Below are positions 24,738 through 31,712 of a DNA stretch of 31,712 bases, one piece after another. The position numbers and the translations under genes are program-made. This stretch comes from Gammaproteobacteria bacterium (GTDB lineage Bacteria > Pseudomonadota > Gammaproteobacteria > Pseudomonadales > Cellvibrionaceae). Under the pieces are notes generated by a model. The model was not told the DNA's origin. It saw nothing but the letters and a program-made list of their open reading frames with translations, and ran no database searches. The number at the start of each line of letters is the position of its first letter. Position 1 is the first letter of the stretch. The stretch spans positions 1-31,712 of the forward strand of contig JAGKWY010000032.1 of NCBI GenBank assembly GCA_021151625.1. The letters are read 5' to 3'.

Positions 24738-26873
24738 ATGAAAAATCACGCGTATGGCTTCAAACCCGCACTATCTTATTCGCTGCTCGGCGCTGTATTG
24801 CTTGGCCTGATTGGCTGCGGTGGTTCCGGTGGCGGCAGTAACAATAATTCCAGCGCACAAGCCTCTAGTATGGTGGTGAGTTCAAGCGCTCCAATGAGCT
24901 CCAGCAGTGTTGCCAGCTCGGCTGCACCCACCTGGGAATTGGTGTGGAGCGATGAATTTAATGGAACAACAATCGACACCAGCAAATGGGGTTATGAAAA
25001 GAATTGTTGGGGTGGCGGTAACAATGAACAGCAGTGCTACACCGATCGTCCGGTCAACTCCTTTGTGGCAGACGGTGCATTAACTATTCTTGCGCAGCGT
25101 GAAGATTTTACCGGTTCGGATTCGCCAGAAGGTGAAAGCCCAACGACTAAAACCCTGCCCTACACCTCAGCGCGTTTACGCACAAAAAATATTAAAGAGT
25201 GGACCTTTGGTCGTTTTGAAATTCGCGCGAAATTACCTGCAGGGCAAGGTACCTGGCCGGCGATCTGGATGTTGCCTACCAATTCACCTTACGGCACCTG
25301 GGCATCCAGCGGCGAAATCGACATTATGGAAGCGGTGAATTTAAAAGTCGTTACCAATGGCAGCGCACCTGAAGCCCACGTACACGGCACCTTGCATTTT
25401 GGTCGCAACTGGCCGGGCAATGTAAATTCCGGCGCAGATTATCTGCTTCCGAATAATGCCAACCCCGCCGATGATTTCCACACTTATGCAGTGGAATGGG
25501 AAGAAGGTGAAATTCGCTGGTATGTAGATGATGTGCATTTTGCAACACAACGCGAAGCCGGTTGGTACGGCCAGTATGTGCAGGATGGTGTGTTAAAAGA
25601 TGCTCCCGTCGGCGCGCCTTTTGATCGCTTCTCCAAATTCCATTTGTTGTTGAATTTAGCGGTGGGCGGCAACTGGGCGGGCAATGTAAATAATAAAGGC
25701 GTGGATGAATCGGTATTCCCGCAAAAAATGCTGGTGGATTTTGTGCGCGTTTATCAATGCAGTGCATCGCCATCAACAGGTAAAGGTTGTGCAACTATTG
25801 GTGCAAATGCCGAAATAGTTGCCGGTCATCAGCGCCCGGTCATTGGCGCGGTGAAATTGCCTGGCCCACCCTTATTCACTATGTTCGATAATGATCTGGC
25901 TGGGGGGCTGAGTTTTGATTCCTACAATCCTGATGGCGTAATCAGTCATTCAGAAATTGCAGAAAGCGGGCGCGGCGATGTGTGGAATATTATTAAAACC
26001 GGCGCTAATGGCAATGCCTATTTTAAAGTTGCTGGCGACCCAACCGATATGCGTGGTTGGTCGGGCGATAGTGAATTAATTTTTGATTACAAAGTGAATA
26101 GCAAAGCCGATGGTGCAAAATTATTGGTAAAGCTCGATAGCGGCTGGCCTGCGGTGAGTGATGTGAGTGTGCCGGTTGCAGATCTTGGTGTGTGGAAAGA
26201 ATATCGCATTACTCTCGCTGATTTATTGGATAACGGCAATTCATTGGCATCGGGCAAAGCAACTCTGGCATCCATAGTAAACACCTTTGTGGTTGATCCT
26301 TCTGCAGCAATGAATGTGTCTTTCGACAATGTACGCATTGAAGGTAAAGCCAGCAGCGGCGTGGATGAATTTGCCAAGCTGCCATTGTTCACACTCTACG
26401 ACAGCAGTATTGCCTCAGGTTTACAAGTACAAAGTTACAACCCTTCCGGTCATATCACGTCTTCTGAAGTGGATGACGGTGCTCATGGCAAAGTATTTAA
26501 AGTGGTAAAAACCGGTGCGGATGGCAACGTATTTTTTAACGTGATCAACGGCCCGGCCAATTTAAATCACTGGTCTGCCAAAGGCGAATTGGTATTCGAT
26601 TTCAAAGTGAATAGCAAAGCGGCGGATACCAAGTTATTAATTAAAATGGACAGCGGTTGGCCCAACGTCAGTGATGTCACTGTGTCACTGCCTGCCGATG
26701 GTGTCTGGACCGAATATCGCATCGGTGTTGCCGATTTAATTGATAACGGCAATTCAGTGTCTTGCTGTCCCGGCATCGCCAAACTCAATGCCATCACCAA
26801 TCTGTTTGTGGTTGAACCATCCGGGGCAATCGATGTGGTGTTTGATAATGTGCGCTTGGTGGAAAAGCAATAG
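24738..26873 (+). CDS. GH16 laminarinase lipoprotein with tandem C-terminal binding-like domains
   Basis: The enzyme should hydrolyse beta-1,3(-1,4)-glucan internally with retention. The 711-residue protein has the lipobox LIGC (Cys27) and a Gly/Asn/Ser-rich linker (about 28-64). A GH16 domain follows (about 66-350), with the catalytic motif ExDxxE as E193, D195 and E198 in GEIDIMEAV. Conserved WELVWSDEFNGTTID opens it, and HTYAVEWEEGEIRWYVDD and HLLLNLAVGGNWAG are also present. Two homologous domains of about 160 residues fill about 377-535 and 549-711, resembling the ExoP-type galactose-binding-like domain. Ribosome-binding site GAGGT at 24729-24733. No copy of the locus operator was seen in its 141-nt upstream gap, so it may depend on read-through from GH3 or have its own promoter. 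Confidence 0.94.
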   Translation: MKNHAYGFKPALSYSLLGAVLLGLIGCGGSGGGSNNNSSAQASSMVVSSSAPMSSSSVASSAAPTWELVWSDEFNGTTIDTSKWGYEKNCWGGGNNEQQCYTDRPVNSFVADGALTILAQREDFTGSDSPEGESPTTKTLPYTSARLRTKNIKEWTFGRFEIRAKLPAGQGTWPAIWMLPTNSPYGTWASSGEIDIMEAVNLKVVTNGSAPEAHVHGTLHFGRNWPGNVNSGADYLLPNNANPADDFHTYAVEWEEGEIRWYVDDVHFATQREAGWYGQYVQDGVLKDAPVGAPFDRFSKFHLLLNLAVGGNWAGNVNNKGVDESVFPQKMLVDFVRVYQCSASPSTGKGCATIGANAEIVAGHQRPVIGAVKLPGPPLFTMFDNDLAGGLSFDSYNPDGVISHSEIAESGRGDVWNIIKTGANGNAYFKVAGDPTDMRGWSGDSELIFDYKVNSKADGAKLLVKLDSGWPAVSDVSVPVADLGVWKEYRITLADLLDNGNSLASGKATLASIVNTFVVDPSAAMNVSFDNVRIEGKASSGVDEFAKLPLFTLYDSSIASGLQVQSYNPSGHITSSEVDDGAHGKVFKVVKTGADGNVFFNVINGPANLNHWSAKGELVFDFKVNSKAADTKLLIKMDSGWPNVSDVTVSLPADGVWTEYRIGVADLIDNGNSVSCCPGIAKLNAITNLFVVEPSGAIDVVFDNVRLVEKQ
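25867..26873 (+). repeat. In-frame duplication of the GH16 accessory domain
   Basis: Units at about 25867-26343 and 26382-26873 share protein blocks such as PLFT(M/L)(F/Y)D, (K/V)TGA(N/D)GN, KVNSKA and LDSGWP/MDSGWP. They also share an identical DNA stretch, AAAGTGAATAGCAAAGC. The second unit has a short CCPGI insertion absent from the first. Confidence 0.85.
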
Positions 26874-26893
26874 TTTTAATGCAGAAATGCTGG

Positions 26894-26925
26894 CGGCTGT
26901 AACTGTGAAGTTACAGCCGTTTTTT
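26894..26925 (+). terminator. Rho-independent terminator after GH16
   Basis: CGGCTGTAAC (26894-26903) pairs perfectly with GTTACAGCCG (26910-26919). The loop is 6 nt and a T6 tail follows. Confidence 0.94.
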
Positions 26926-26926
26926 C

Positions 26927-27416
26927 TAATAGGTATATCCTGTTGCTTTGATAATATTGTTTTTATGTGGATTATATTTTTTAGTGCTTGATTAAATCGC
27001 AACCTAATAATTTTCAAATTTCAGTTGATAACGAAATTTTTCTCAAAATATCTTTCGCAGTAAAGACGGTATTTAAAATTTTCATTCTGCGTTACACCAT
27101 TCTGAATAGCCTTTATTCGATAGTTTTTTTCTTTTCTACTTTTTCTTTCCGTTTGATGCTGGGGGTGTTAAGGCACTATGCAACATTAATGTGCTGTCCA
27201 TCACACTTTTGATTTTTGGCGCATAAGTTTTCTATTTTCTGGCTCCGGCAAAAAAACTGATTCAATAGGAGCTTTCCTTGCTCATTAGATGTAAATTTTT
27301 TGTGACATTACCTGATAGATTTTTTTAGTGTGAACCTTAAGTTTTTTTCTCAAATCGGTATTAAAGACTAAAGCAGCTTTAACTTATTGGGAAAAATTTA
27401 ACTGGGGGGTTCAAAC
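26927..27416. other. AT-rich intergenic region before the RHS gene
   Basis: No convincing gene, RNA or operator copy is seen. Short hydrophobic open frames here look like chance products of AT-rich DNA. The stretch ends in a G6 run (27404-27409), 7 nt before the ATG, which may act as a ribosome-binding site. Confidence 0.5.
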
Positions 27417-30400
27417 ATGGTTGCAGTAGTTAGCGGTAATGGTTTGGGGTTGATCAATACATCCAATACCACCTTGGGCGCGGCAGGCCAGGTTGGGCAA
27501 GGCCTTTTGGGCCAAGCTGGTGGAGCAGCCATTGTCAACGCAGCTACTGGTAACCTGATTCTCCAATTTGGCGATGAACGCCTTTCGGGCACAGGCCTGG
27601 ATTTGGCCGCGTTACGGACTTACAACGCACTGGGCGGATTTACGGATGGCGATGGTGATGGTTGGCGCTGGGATGGCGAAGCCTCAGTATTGCTGACGGC
27701 GGGTACCTTAAACCAACCCGGTAGTATTGTGAGCCGCACCACCGGTGATGGTCACGTTGCGAGTTATAGCTGGAGTGCTGCTAATAGTCGGTATGAGTCC
27801 TTCGAAGGTGCTGGTGCAGTCGATACGCTGACATTCGCATCGACGGAGTGGACCTGGACTGATGGCAGCACCCAAGTTACCGAAAAATATGACAGCACTG
27901 GCAAAATCAAGAGTCGTATAGATGCCAGCGGTAACATCATCAGTTTCACCTACAGTGGTAATAAATTAACCAGTATTAAAGATAATGACTCAGGGCAGGA
28001 GCTGATCTTTAACTACGACGGCAATGGTCGTGTTTCACGAATTGACACTCGCTCAACCAGCGGTGGTTCTCTACTCCAGCAAGTTCATTATGCCTATGAC
28101 GCCTATGGCCGTTTAAGTACGGTTAAAGCGGACCTGGACCCTACCAACGGGGTTATTACTGACGTTTACACAACGACCTATACCTACGATGGCACAAGTT
28201 TCCGTATTGCGAATATTGGGCAGAGTGATGGGACTTCTACCAGTTATACCTATGATGCTTCATTCCGCATTAAAACTGTGACTGATGCGACAGGCACACA
28301 AACATTCAATTACAACCCGGCGAGTGGGAATACATTAGCCAACACAACGGTTACCAATGAGCTGAATCAGGTATGGGTTTACTCCTATGATGCTGCAGGT
28401 CAATTGAAGCAGATTCAGACTCCGGCAGTTGATGGTCAGATCATTACTACGCAGTACTCATACGATACCAACGGAAACGTTAGCCAAATCATTGATGGTC
28501 GCGGTAATAGTGTTGTCTATCAATATGACAGTCGCGGTAATCGTTTGTTGGAGCGCGATGCCTTAGGTAATACGGTAACCCGGACTTACGATGCTAAAAA
28601 TCAGGTACTGACAGAGACTCGATATCGCGTGCCGGATAGCGATGGTGATGGGGCGGCTTTACCAAGCGATCCTATGACGACCCGGTATACGTATGACGGT
28701 GCCAACCGACTCCGTTTTATCGTCACCCCTGAGGGGCGTGTTACTGAATATCGCTACAACGCGAAGGGAAGTCTGACGGATACTGTTCAGTATGCCAATG
28801 CCGTTTACAACACCAGTCCGTCTGGTATTCCTATGGGAATTGCCGAGACTATTAGTGAGAGCCAACTGACTACCTGGGTAGGTACTCAGGACAAAACCAA
28901 ATTACAACTCACCAAGTATGTGTATGACTATCGCGGAAATCTTTCCGAGAAAACGGGCTATGCCGTTACCGATTCAAGCGGCAATGGCGTACTGGATAGC
29001 GCGGCTACAGTAACGCGTTTTATTTATGATGCTCATGGCCAATTGTTGGAAACAATCGCTGTCCGGGGGGCCACTAGAACAGAAGCAACCAAGTTAAGTG
29101 TGGTGGTTTACGATGGCCTTGGTCGTCAGGTAAGTGTTACGGATGCCAGTGGATCAAGTACTACTATTTACGATGGTATAAACCGCAAAATCAATATCAC
29201 AAATAGCGCCACAGGTTTAACTACGTCTCAGGCGTTTGATAGCAAAGGCAGGTTGATCAGCGTCAGTCAAACGGCAACGGGTGAAACTGATCGACAATCA
29301 AAATATTATTACGATGCTGCCGGTAACCTGGCGATGGTCGAAGCGGGCGGTAATCGTAGCTACACGTTTTATGATGCAGCGGGGCGCGTTCAATTCAGTG
29401 TTAGTGCTACGGGTAAAGTGACCGAGTATAAATACAACAAAAATAATCAGGTTACCCATCAGATCGAGTACAGTCGGTTAGCTAATACAACCACTTGGTT
29501 TAATGGTACGGCTGTTACTAAAACTACGTTAATTATTAATGCGTTGGGTACCGGCGATGTGCGTACGGATACCACTAATGATCGCACTATTCAGTTTGAG
29601 TACGATAATGCAGGGCGCCTTACAGCCCGGATTGATGCGGCGGGAAACGCCACATACACAGCATACAGCGGTGCTTCTGAAGTTACTCAGGTCCAAAGCG
29701 GCAGCAGAATAACCCGTTACTATTACGATCATGATGGTCGTCAGGTCGGCGTATTGGATGCACTGGGGTATTTAACCGAAAACAAGTTTGACCCGGCTGG
29801 CCGTTTAGTGCGAACCATTCGCTATTATTCGCGTACCAGTGCTGTTCCATTGAGTCCTCCGACCTGGAGCGGTGTTAGCAATCAGGTACTGGTTGTTGGA
29901 ATTCCTTTTAGTTACGTAGTGCCTGCTGCGGTGGATCCTAATGGATTAGCGCTTACGTACAGTGTATATGGGCCATTGCCGTCCTGGCTAAGTTTTGATT
30001 CGGAGACATTAACCCTCAGCGGTACACCGGCGTCACTAGCTTCCGTAACTATTACATTGCGTGCCACTAACAGTGAAGGGATGACCGTCGACTCAAGTAT
30101 TGTGCTATCGGGTGTAAGCAATGCCCCGGTTTGGCAGGGATTGGCTGATCAGGCTCAAGCGGTTAACTCGGTTGTAGACTTCGTTTTGCCAGCTGCTACT
30201 GATCCTGATGGGCATGCAGTAACTTATGGCATTTCAGGTTTGCCCACAGGGCTGCTGTTTGATGCAGCTAATCGAAGAATTATCGGTACTCTAGGTTCAG
30301 CGGGGGTATTTAATGTAACAGCCATTGCTACGGATAGCTTTGGTGTTAGCACCTCCAAATCATTTAAGTTTACTGTTACCAACTCAGCACCCACTTGGGG

Positions 30401-31712
30401 GGCCCTTGCTGATTGGACCCAAGCAGTTAATTCAGTTGTAGATATTACCTTGCCGGTGGCTACAGATCCGGAAGGGCAGGCGTTGGTTTACAGTCTGACG
30501 TCCCTGCCTCCGGGCTTAAACTTTGATCCAGCTACTCGAAAAATTACAGGCATTTTGACTGCACCGGGTGCTTATTTGGTAACTGCAAAAGCAACTGATC
30601 CAAACGCAGCGTTCACTAACCGGACCTTTACTTTTAACGTCACTAATAGTGCGCCAGTTTGGCCGGTATTCTCGGTGCCACCGGCGAAAGTGGGAGCTAC
30701 TTACTCCTATACTGTGCCTGTTGCAACGGATGCGGAAGGTCAGTCAATTACTTACAGCGCGGTAAGTTTACCTGCGGGCTTTACATTTAACGCTACTACA
30801 CGGGTGCTTACTGGTACTGTAAGTCCTGGCTCGGGGAACCTTCCTGTTACCCTGAAGGCGACTGACGTTAATGGCCTGGCAAGTAACTTGAGTTTCAATA
30901 TTGCTATTTCGAATGAAGCTCCTATTTATCAAAATGCGAGTTTGGTCAACCAAACGGCCAAGACAGCCCACGGATTTAACTACACCGTACCGGCTAACAC
31001 GTTTACCGATGCCAATAATGAAACCCTGACTTACTCTGCCTACTGGTTACAAGAGGTTTGGCAATCGAGCGGTAGCGAGGGGGGAGGAGCTTATGTTACC
31101 CAAGCTGTGGCCTTACCTTCCTGGTTAAGCTTCAATGCCGGAACCCGTTCCTTCAGTGGTACTCCACCGATTGCCGGCACCTTCAATATTCAGGTGCGAG
31201 CGACGGACCCAGCAGGTGTATCGGCGAATGGGCAGTTTACGCTGACTGTAAATAACCAGTCGGCGCCAGTCGCGGGAGCTGCGTTGCCGAATGTCGTATT
31301 TACCTATGGCAGTGCAGCTACATTTTCCTTGCCGGTTGGTGCATTCAGTGATGCTGATGGCGATGCCTTAGCCTATACGGCAGTCTGGTCCCAGACTATT
31401 CCCCAAGGTACCAATTCTGAAGGTGCACCAATCTATACGACAGTTACTAATCCTTTGCCCTCCGGGTTGACTATAAATGTCTCGACTGGAGCAATAAGCA
31501 GCAATGGAAGCGTCCTATCAGGTAATTACACAATCGTGATTACTGCTACCGATCCGTCGGGTACCAATGCGACCAGTAACTTGTCTTTGGTTGTAAATAG
31601 AGCCCCGAGTGCTGGTGCTGGTACGATTTCAAACGTTACCGCCAATATCGGTCAGGGTTTTAGCTATTCAATTCCATCGAATTCATTCAGTGATGATCAG
31701 GGGCTGACCTAC
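27417..31712 (+). CDS. Giant RHS/YD-repeat protein with cadherin/He_PIG-like repeats, 3' end outside window
   Basis: The frame is open for 1432 codons to the window edge. After a Gly/Ala/Asn-rich N-terminus (about 1-75) and a DGDGDGWRWDG segment, about 20 YD-type repeats fill roughly 150-810. Examples are YDAYGRLSTV, YDTNGNVSQI, YDSRGNRLLE and YDAAGNLAMV. From about 820 onward, Ig-like repeats of the He_PIG/cadherin-like kind follow, with the pattern P-A-x-D-P-x-G...(L/Y)-x-GLP-x-G-L-x-F-D...I-x-G-T and Asp-rich calcium-type motifs (DADGDA). No signal peptide is seen. RHS/YD proteins form large shells, often around a C-terminal toxin, and are surface-exposed or exported. Any toxin or further YD region would lie beyond the window. 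ATG 27417 is the first start with a G-rich sequence upstream. Confidence 0.9.
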   Translation, partial: MVAVVSGNGLGLINTSNTTLGAAGQVGQGLLGQAGGAAIVNAATGNLILQFGDERLSGTGLDLAALRTYNALGGFTDGDGDGWRWDGEASVLLTAGTLNQPGSIVSRTTGDGHVASYSWSAANSRYESFEGAGAVDTLTFASTEWTWTDGSTQVTEKYDSTGKIKSRIDASGNIISFTYSGNKLTSIKDNDSGQELIFNYDGNGRVSRIDTRSTSGGSLLQQVHYAYDAYGRLSTVKADLDPTNGVITDVYTTTYTYDGTSFRIANIGQSDGTSTSYTYDASFRIKTVTDATGTQTFNYNPASGNTLANTTVTNELNQVWVYSYDAAGQLKQIQTPAVDGQIITTQYSYDTNGNVSQIIDGRGNSVVYQYDSRGNRLLERDALGNTVTRTYDAKNQVLTETRYRVPDSDGDGAALPSDPMTTRYTYDGANRLRFIVTPEGRVTEYRYNAKGSLTDTVQYANAVYNTSPSGIPMGIAETISESQLTTWVGTQDKTKLQLTKYVYDYRGNLSEKTGYAVTDSSGNGVLDSAATVTRFIYDAHGQLLETIAVRGATRTEATKLSVVVYDGLGRQVSVTDASGSSTTIYDGINRKINITNSATGLTTSQAFDSKGRLISVSQTATGETDRQSKYYYDAAGNLAMVEAGGNRSYTFYDAAGRVQFSVSATGKVTEYKYNKNNQVTHQIEYSRLANTTTWFNGTAVTKTTLIINALGTGDVRTDTTNDRTIQFEYDNAGRLTARIDAAGNATYTAYSGASEVTQVQSGSRITRYYYDHDGRQVGVLDALGYLTENKFDPAGRLVRTIRYYSRTSAVPLSPPTWSGVSNQVLVVGIPFSYVVPAAVDPNGLALTYSVYGPLPSWLSFDSETLTLSGTPASLASVTITLRATNSEGMTVDSSIVLSGVSNAPVWQGLADQAQAVNSVVDFVLPAATDPDGHAVTYGISGLPTGLLFDAANRRIIGTLGSAGVFNVTAIATDSFGVSTSKSFKFTVTNSAPTWGALADWTQAVNSVVDITLPVATDPEGQALVYSLTSLPPGLNFDPATRKITGILTAPGAYLVTAKATDPNAAFTNRTFTFNVTNSAPVWPVFSVPPAKVGATYSYTVPVATDAEGQSITYSAVSLPAGFTFNATTRVLTGTVSPGSGNLPVTLKATDVNGLASNLSFNIAISNEAPIYQNASLVNQTAKTAHGFNYTVPANTFTDANNETLTYSAYWLQEVWQSSGSEGGGAYVTQAVALPSWLSFNAGTRSFSGTPPIAGTFNIQVRATDPAGVSANGQFTLTVNNQSAPVAGAALPNVVFTYGSAATFSLPVGAFSDADGDALAYTAVWSQTIPQGTNSEGAPIYTTVTNPLPSGLTINVSTGAISSNGSVLSGNYTIVITATDPSGTNATSNLSLVVNRAPSAGAGTISNVTANIGQGFSYSIPSNSFSDDQGLTY
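29880..31712 (+). repeat. Tandem Ig-like (He_PIG/cadherin-like) repeats within the RHS gene
   Basis: About seven units begin near 29880, 30120, 30380, 30645, 30913, 31252 and 31598, the last truncated. Early units are about 85-90 residues. Units 5 and 6 are longer, with an inserted YWLQEVWQ or VWSQTIPQ loop. Units 2 and 3 share QAVNSVVD, which suggests recent duplication. Confidence 0.82.

Noticed and set aside
26988..27212. 74-residue hydrophobic open frame before the RHS gene
   Set aside because: Phe/Leu-rich product typical of AT-rich non-coding DNA; no ribosome-binding site noticed.

Overview
The window looks like chromosome of a polysaccharide-degrading gammaproteobacterium of the Cellvibrio/Saccharophagus type. 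The grounds are secreted carbohydrate-active enzymes with Ser-rich linkers, lipoprotein glycosidases, two large TonB-dependent receptors (TBDRs) and a tkt...pgk housekeeping block. The genus is inferred from gene style; no rRNA or other taxonomic marker is present.

Layout. 1-3164: housekeeping carbon metabolism, with the 3' end of transketolase (tkt) and a complete phosphoglycerate kinase (pgk). A DUF1016/YhcG-type PD-(D/E)XK nuclease-like gene sits between them, where many gammaproteobacteria have a GAPDH-family gene. 3165-4817: a secreted family 3 pectate lyase behind a long AT-rich leader. 4847-8578 (minus strand): a two-gene unit of a TBDR and a solute-binding-like periplasmic protein. 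8889-12182: a modular GH81 endo-beta-1,3-glucanase (GH81-CBM56-CBM6), divergent from that TBDR. 12556-18928: a Xanthomonas/Caulobacter-type TBDR, then SapC-family, JmjC/cupin-like and tryptophan-halogenase-like genes. 19037-19507 (minus): a small secreted Cys-rich protein of unknown function, divergent from a second halogenase-like gene (19915-21474). 22044-26873: a GH3 beta-glucosidase lipoprotein and a GH16 laminarinase lipoprotein. 27417 to the end: the 5' part of a giant RHS/YD-repeat protein with cadherin/He_PIG-like repeats, cut by the window edge.

How it works together. Positions 4917-26873 read as a beta-1,3-glucan (laminarin/callose-type) utilisation locus. GH81 and GH16 would cut the polymer outside the cell, the TBDRs would import oligosaccharides, and the GH3 would release glucose. 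The SapC/JmjC/halogenase genes accompany TBDR loci in several proteobacteria, but I know of no established role for them there.

The most interesting unlabelled signal is a short sequence built on A(A/G)GTGGGACGA(C/T). It recurs, often as an inverted repeat, in the intergenic regions of TBDR1/GH81, TBDR2, the small gene/halogenase 2 pair and GH3. I did not see it by eye near the housekeeping, pectate lyase or RHS genes. It is a candidate operator for the whole locus. No transcription factor is encoded in the window. The GH3 leader also carries strong RNA hairpins ending in a terminator-like stem, a possible attenuator.
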